DNA from: Nitrospira defluvii
GTDB taxonomy: Bacteria > Nitrospirota > Nitrospiria > Nitrospirales > Nitrospiraceae
DNA length: 10,176 nucleotides
Assembly: GCA_016199015.1 (NCBI GenBank)
Contig: JACQHN010000519.1
Span: forward strand, 1 to 10,176
Reading direction: 5' to 3'
The notes beneath the pieces are model-generated. The model did not search any database. It saw only the letters and a program-made list of their open reading frames with translations, and had not been told where the DNA came from. Positions 6,255-10,176 of the stretch are shown in pieces. Positions within the stretch are counted from its first letter, which is position 1, and every line of letters begins with the position of its first letter. The position numbers and the translations under genes are program-made.

Positions 6255-7775
6255 ATGAAGATAATCCACGTTGAGGGACAGGTCGGACGGGCGGAGAGCG
6301 AGGCGGCCGAGGTGCTCGTGTTGCTTCGTTGCGAGGGCGCGTCAGGGCTCACGCAAGAGGCTGCCGCCATTGATGCTCAGCTCGGAGGGCAGTTGACCAA
6401 GTTGATCAAGCGCGGAGAGTTCGAGGGCAAGCTCGGCGAAGGGTTGCTGGTCCATACGCAGGGTAAGGCCAAGGCGACACGATTGTTCCTGGCGGGGCTG
6501 GGAAAGGAAAAGGATCTGCGGCTCGATGCGTTCCGACAAGCGTTGGGCTCGGCAGTCAAACGTGTCCGCCAAGCCAAGGTGACATCGTTTACCGTGGTGA
6601 TGCCGGACACACTTCCGCACGAGACGTCCGTTCTGGATGTGGCGCAGGCTTTAGTGGAAGGGGCCATCCTCGGCAACTATCAATTCACGGCCTATCGCAG
6701 CACCAACGGGACCAAACCGATCGACGTCGAACGCCTGACGCTGTACACCTCCCAACGTGCGCACCTTCCACAGATGACGGAGGGGATCCGGCGAGGGGTG
6801 GCGACTGCCGAAGCCACGGTCCTGGTCCGCGACCTTTGCAATCATCCGTCCAATGTGATGACACCCACGCGCATCGTGCGTGAAGCGCAGGCAGTCGCGA
6901 AAGAATCGGGCGTGCGCCTGAAGGTGCTCGAACAAAAGGACATGGAGAAGCTCGGGATGGGCGCGCTACTTGGGGTGGCTCGGGGCAGCCACGAACCGCC
7001 GAAGTTCATCATTCTTGAATATAAGGGCGCGAAGGCGAAGAAGACGGAGCAACCGGTCGTGCTCGTCGGCAAGACCATCACATTCGATACCGGCGGCATT
7101 TCGCTCAAACCGGCCGAGAACATGGAGCACATGAAGGCCGACATGACGGGCGGCGCCGAGGTCTTGGCCACGATGCGGGCAGCGGCGCGACTCAAGCTGC
7201 CGTTACATCTCATCAGCATTCTACCGGTAGCTGAAAACATGCCGGGTGGACGCGCGATGAAGCCCGGAGATATCGTGACGACCCTTTCTGGAAAAACTGT
7301 CGAAGTGCAGAACACCGATGCTGAAGGCCGATTGATCCTGTCCGATGGCTTGGCCTATGCCACCCGCTACAAGCCGGCGGTGTTGATCGATATCGCGACC
7401 TTGACCGGTGCCTGTGTGGTGGCGCTCGGTCAGTTTGCTGTCGGCATGTTCGGCAATGACGAGCAGGCCAAAGAGCAGGTCCGGAACGCCGGATTGCGGG
7501 CTGGTGAACGGGTGTGGGAGATGCCGTTGTGGGAGGAGTACTTCGAACAATTGCGCAGCGACGTGGCCGACATGCGGAATATCGGCGGTCGTGGCGGGGG
7601 CATGATTACCGCCGCCCTCTTCCTGAGCAAGTTTGTGGGCGATTGCCCGTGGATTCATCTGGACATCGCGAGCACTGACTGGAGCGAGCGAGAACGGGCC
7701 TACCTGCCGAAGGGACCGACCGGCATAGGAACGCGGCTCCTCATTCAATTCCTGATCAACCGCACATTGCCGTAA
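6255..7775 (+). CDS. pepA: Leucyl aminopeptidase, M17 family (PepA)
   Basis: Cytosolic hexameric two-metal aminopeptidase that removes N-terminal residues from peptides. It has 506 residues, the normal length. The start is ATG 6255, four bases after GGAGG; a TTG at 6252 is in frame but too close to the ribosome site. The N-terminal M17 domain covers about 1-165 and the catalytic domain about 180-500. Metal ligands by family alignment are K273, D278, D296, D355 and E357, with catalytic K285 and R359. The signature NTDAEGRL is at 353-360. The residue after the first metal-binding lysine is threonine (VGKTITFD), where glycine is common. Some M17 proteins also bind DNA at recombination or promoter sites, but nothing here shows that. 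It follows queE on the same strand and is followed 73 bases later by nagZ. Confidence 0.96.
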   Translation: MKIIHVEGQVGRAESEAAEVLVLLRCEGASGLTQEAAAIDAQLGGQLTKLIKRGEFEGKLGEGLLVHTQGKAKATRLFLAGLGKEKDLRLDAFRQALGSAVKRVRQAKVTSFTVVMPDTLPHETSVLDVAQALVEGAILGNYQFTAYRSTNGTKPIDVERLTLYTSQRAHLPQMTEGIRRGVATAEATVLVRDLCNHPSNVMTPTRIVREAQAVAKESGVRLKVLEQKDMEKLGMGALLGVARGSHEPPKFIILEYKGAKAKKTEQPVVLVGKTITFDTGGISLKPAENMEHMKADMTGGAEVLATMRAAARLKLPLHLISILPVAENMPGGRAMKPGDIVTTLSGKTVEVQNTDAEGRLILSDGLAYATRYKPAVLIDIATLTGACVVALGQFAVGMFGNDEQAKEQVRNAGLRAGERVWEMPLWEEYFEQLRSDVADMRNIGGRGGGMITAALFLSKFVGDCPWIHLDIASTDWSERERAYLPKGPTGIGTRLLIQFLINRTLP

Positions 7776-7848
7776 CCACTGCCACACGTACGCCGAGTGA
7801 TCTGAACGGGACATTCGCCGGTTCATCAAATTGTCAGATTAGGGTCTT

Positions 7849-9000
7849 ATGACATTACGGGAACAGATCGGCCAACTCTTCATGATGGGTTTCACTGGGA
7901 CCACGGTCACGAAAGACCTGGCCTCGTTTCTGAAGGCGTACCCACCGGGGGGCGTCATTTTCTTTAAACGCAACCTGGAATCGGTTCAGCAAATCGTCGA
8001 CCTCACCAATGGACTTCAGAAACTGTCGCCCCACTCGCCGCTGCTCGTCGCGATCGATCAAGAAGGGGGACGGGTGTCTCGTCTCCCCGGCGAGTTCACG
8101 ATTTTTCCTCCCTGTGAGCAGCTGGGGCAGTGCAACTCCTATGAGTTGGCCTATTCGGCCGCAGCCACCATTGCGAAAGAGTTGCGGGCGGTAGGGATCA
8201 ACATGAACATGGCTCCGGTGCTGGATGTGAACAGCAACCCGGAGAATCCCGTGATCGGCGATCGAGCGTTCGGCGCCGCGCCTGAGATCGTGGGAGAGAT
8301 GGGCTTGGCGACCATTGCAGGCTTGCAGGAAAATAAGGTGGTCGCCTGCGGTAAACACTTTCCCGGTCATGGAGACACGGCCACCGATTCGCATAAGGTC
8401 CTTCCCGTCGTCGACGCGGATCTCCACCGGTTACAGGATACGGAGTTTCCTCCTTTTCAACAGGCGATTCGGTTTGGCGTGGCAAGTCTCATGACGGCCC
8501 ACGTCCTCTATCGGGCCTTGGATCCGGAGGCCCCGGCGACCTTGTCGTCGGCGGTGATACAGCGTCTGTTGCGGGAGGACTTTCGCTACGACGGGGTCGT
8601 CTTCACCGACGATCTGGAAATGCATGCCATCATCGATCACGACGGAATCGGCGAGGCGGCTGTCCGTGCGTTTGTGGCCGGATGCGATGTCTTGTTGATC
8701 TGTAAGGACCAGGAGCGGGTCATGGCGGCTATGCAGGCGATGGAGAGGGCGGTGCAAGATGGTCGGATCACTCAGGAGAGGTTGGAGCAATCGCTGGTCC
8801 GCGTGGCTCGGCTCAAGGCGCGCTATCTTCGGCCCTACAAACCGGTGACGATTTCCGATGCGCGCCTGATTGTCGGCTGTCGCTCACACAAGGTCCTTCT
8901 CGATTCGTGGCATAACGCCTATGGGCGGGTGCCCAAACCTAAGGCGCTTGAGGTCAACGAGCCGGCGTCGTCTCACGATTCCCCAGTGGCGCATGCGTGA
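7849..9000 (+). CDS. nagZ: Beta-N-acetylglucosaminidase NagZ, glycoside hydrolase family 3
   Basis: Removes N-acetylglucosamine from GlcNAc-anhydroMurNAc muropeptides during peptidoglycan recycling. There is no signal peptide, which fits the cytoplasmic Gram-negative enzyme. The protein has 383 residues, with a GH3 TIM barrel over about 1-335. Substrate and catalytic motifs are D70 in AIDQEGGRVSRLPG, R139 in GDRAFG, K169-H170 in KHFPGHGDTATDSH, the acid/base dyad D180-H182 in that same loop, and the nucleophile D254 in VFTDDLEM. The last 45 or so residues extend beyond the barrel and look poorly ordered. The start ATG follows a modest AGGG. The single-domain form has no C-terminal GH3 sandwich domain, as usual for NagZ. 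In other Gram-negative bacteria its product can signal to ampC regulators; no such regulator is in the window. Confidence 0.94.
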   Translation: MTLREQIGQLFMMGFTGTTVTKDLASFLKAYPPGGVIFFKRNLESVQQIVDLTNGLQKLSPHSPLLVAIDQEGGRVSRLPGEFTIFPPCEQLGQCNSYELAYSAAATIAKELRAVGINMNMAPVLDVNSNPENPVIGDRAFGAAPEIVGEMGLATIAGLQENKVVACGKHFPGHGDTATDSHKVLPVVDADLHRLQDTEFPPFQQAIRFGVASLMTAHVLYRALDPEAPATLSSAVIQRLLREDFRYDGVVFTDDLEMHAIIDHDGIGEAAVRAFVAGCDVLLICKDQERVMAAMQAMERAVQDGRITQERLEQSLVRVARLKARYLRPYKPVTISDARLIVGCRSHKVLLDSWHNAYGRVPKPKALEVNEPASSHDSPVAHA

Positions 9001-9034
9001 GTGGTATCTGTCCTGTTCCCATCTCTCGCGCATG

Positions 9035-9065
9035 GTGATATCACGGCCCTTCCCAATCGTTGGGA
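9035..9065. other. Palindrome and short hairpin after nagZ
   Basis: The 205-base gap after nagZ contains a perfect palindrome GTGATATCAC (9035-9044) and a hairpin TCCCAA-TCG-TTGGGA (9051-9065). No T-run follows the hairpin, so it is not a classic intrinsic terminator. A TG repeat (9101-9110) runs into a TTGACA at 9111-9116, but no matching -10 box was found at the right distance. Confidence 0.3.
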
Positions 9066-9205
9066 TGAGGGTTTCGACCTGATTCCTGACGACGATGGGC
9101 TGTGTGTGTGTTGACACGTCGTAGTGAGTCCGAACTGGATTTTTGCCCTGCGATCTGATTCACTGCTGATCGATTTAATCGGTTCCCATTTCCTATCGAG
9201 GCGGC

Positions 9206-9592
9206 ATGGCCCTTAAAAAAGGTGACATTCTGGACGAACGAAAACGCTACCCGGATTCTTGTGGCCTCGTAGTTAAGTTTGCCGGCGGCGGCGAGGGATT
9301 TCAGAAGATCCGGTGTTGCGGGCATGAGTTGACTGAGGAGGACCGAGTGCCGGATATCATTCCTTCGAGAGGCCGCAAAAAAGGGGCCTTGCTCCCTGGA
9401 GCTATGCTGGAGGAGAAACGGCAGTTTGCCGATTCGTGCGGTCTGCGCGTCATGGTGCTTGACGGGGGCGCCGGGCTGGAAGGGATCGACTGTTGCGGCC
9501 ATACCATCACAGCCGGTGCGGTCAATGATTTGAAGTTCGGTCAACCTCGACGGGAGCCCCCGATGCCCACCGGTCCTGCAGGGACGGCATGA
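9206..9592 (+). CDS. Small protein with two desulforedoxin-like three-cysteine modules
   Basis: I do not recognise a named family. The 128-residue soluble protein is built from two copies of one module, about residues 6-43 and 65-102, at a period of 59. Aligned residues include ILDERKRYPDSCGL with MLEEKRQFADSCGL and a closing CCGHEL with CCGHTI. Each copy has one cysteine in SCGL and a cysteine pair followed by histidine 18 residues on: C19, C37, C38, H40, and C78, C96, C97, H99. The pattern C-G-x-V-V ... G-G ... C-C-G resembles desulforedoxin and the N-terminus of desulfoferrodoxin, which bind iron through CxxC plus CC. Here the first cysteine of CxxC is proline or alanine. Metal binding is plausible but inferred. 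GAGG precedes the ATG. The stop codon overlaps the start of the membrane gene by ATGA, so the two are likely coupled. Confidence 0.8.
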   Translation: MALKKGDILDERKRYPDSCGLVVKFAGGGEGFQKIRCCGHELTEEDRVPDIIPSRGRKKGALLPGAMLEEKRQFADSCGLRVMVLDGGAGLEGIDCCGHTITAGAVNDLKFGQPRREPPMPTGPAGTA

Positions 9593-10098
9593 TGCAACCG
9601 CCTACATCGCTCGGCTCAAAGGACAAATCTCGCCGAGTCAGCATGCAGTGGTGGCTCGGGTTTATGGACCAGCTGGACCGGCTCGGCTATGTCGCGGCGG
9701 GGTTCAGCCTGCTCGCTCTGGGCATGATTATTTTTGTCCACGCCTGGTACGTGTTCCTGTCGCGACCCGTGCAGCTCGCCTTGCTTCCTGCGGGGCTCAA
9801 GTTATTGAATGATCTCCTTCTGGTGATCATTCTTCTGGAATTGTTCCGCACGGTCGTACGGTTCCTTCAGACAGAAGTATTGGAACTGGAGCCTTACCTG
9901 GCGGTCGGCATCATCGCCTGTACGCGAAGAGTATTGACGGCGAGTGCAGAGTTATCCTACCAGTTGGAGATGGTGACGCGAGAGACCAGGCAGGAGCTCT
10001 TTCAGCAGTACCTGATGGATGTCGGCCTGAACGTGACCGTCATCATCATCCTCATCTTGGGCGTGTATCTACTCCGCAAGCGCCCTACCCCCGTCTAA
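9589..10098 (+). CDS. PsiE-family inner membrane protein
   Basis: Membrane protein of 169 residues with the layout of the phosphate-starvation-inducible PsiE family. Four hydrophobic segments are visible at about 35-56, 74-92, 102-118 and 146-163. The second carries the conserved LLELFRTVVRFL stretch, and the segment EPYLAVGIIACTRR is also typical of the family. The N-terminus (1-33) is charged and cytoplasmic-looking, and the C-terminus ends in LRKRP. The biochemical role of PsiE is not known, and the name comes from regulation in E. coli. The start ATG at 9589 overlaps the stop codon of the three-cysteine gene as ATGA; a second ATG follows at 9592. The overlap suggests translational coupling and a shared task. 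No Pho box was identified upstream of the pair. Confidence 0.82.
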   Translation: MMQPPTSLGSKDKSRRVSMQWWLGFMDQLDRLGYVAAGFSLLALGMIIFVHAWYVFLSRPVQLALLPAGLKLLNDLLLVIILLELFRTVVRFLQTEVLELEPYLAVGIIACTRRVLTASAELSYQLEMVTRETRQELFQQYLMDVGLNVTVIIILILGVYLLRKRPTPV

Positions 10099-10176
10099 CC
10101 GAATTTTAGCAGGTTGCGGAGAAACTCTTTTCACCCCCTGTAGTCGTCAGAGGCAGCGAGGTCCACGGCGCGAAGA
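10099..10176. other. Trailing sequence, no feature seen
   Basis: The last 78 bases after the psiE-like gene show no gene start or T-rich hairpin terminator. A line of sequence around TTTTAGCAGGTTGC resembles interspersed repeats I recall from Nitrospira genomes, but with one copy in view this cannot be supported. Confidence 0.3.

Noticed and set aside
1..10176. CRISPR array, prophage or defence system
   Set aside because: No regularly spaced repeats, phage structural genes or known defence proteins were seen; the only mobile DNA is the two insertion sequences at the left.

Overview
The window looks like a chromosomal segment of a GC-rich Gram-negative-type bacterium. The proteins and their arrangement resemble Nitrospira (phylum Nitrospirota), but that placement rests on remembered family resemblance; no database search was done. 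Ten protein genes or gene remnants and one tRNA can be supported.

Left part (about 1-1823, minus strand): mobile DNA. An IS630-family transposase runs off the left edge. It sits inside the transposase of an older ISNCY-type element, which is cut just before its second catalytic aspartate. The promoter-side end of the older element still carries a 24-bp-spaced pair of direct repeats.

Middle left (1872-3966, minus strand): a two-component pair. A soluble two-PAS histidine kinase is followed by a stand-alone CheY-like receiver. The kinase keeps its phospho-accepting histidine, but its ATP-binding N and G1 boxes depart from consensus. A well-placed Shine-Dalgarno sequence argues for a GTG start at 3966 rather than the longer ATG frame from 4107.

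Centre (4463-4771): a tRNA-Leu(GAG) gene on the minus strand, with CCA encoded. Its near-perfect sigma70-type promoter shares its -35 box with a second good promoter firing to the right. The two promoters would drive the tRNA leftward and the housekeeping genes rightward.

Right part (4772-10098, plus strand): a HAD-IB phosphatase, QueE (7-deazaguanine synthesis), leucyl aminopeptidase PepA, the cytoplasmic beta-N-acetylglucosaminidase NagZ, a small protein with two copies of a three-cysteine desulforedoxin-like module, and a four-helix PsiE-family membrane protein. The last two overlap by ATGA and are probably translated together. QueE, PepA and NagZ belong to tRNA modification, peptide turnover and peptidoglycan recycling; they look like co-directional housekeeping genes rather than one pathway. 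The most novel-looking items are the tandem three-Cys protein coupled to PsiE, the degenerate kinase, and the shared-(-35) divergent promoter.
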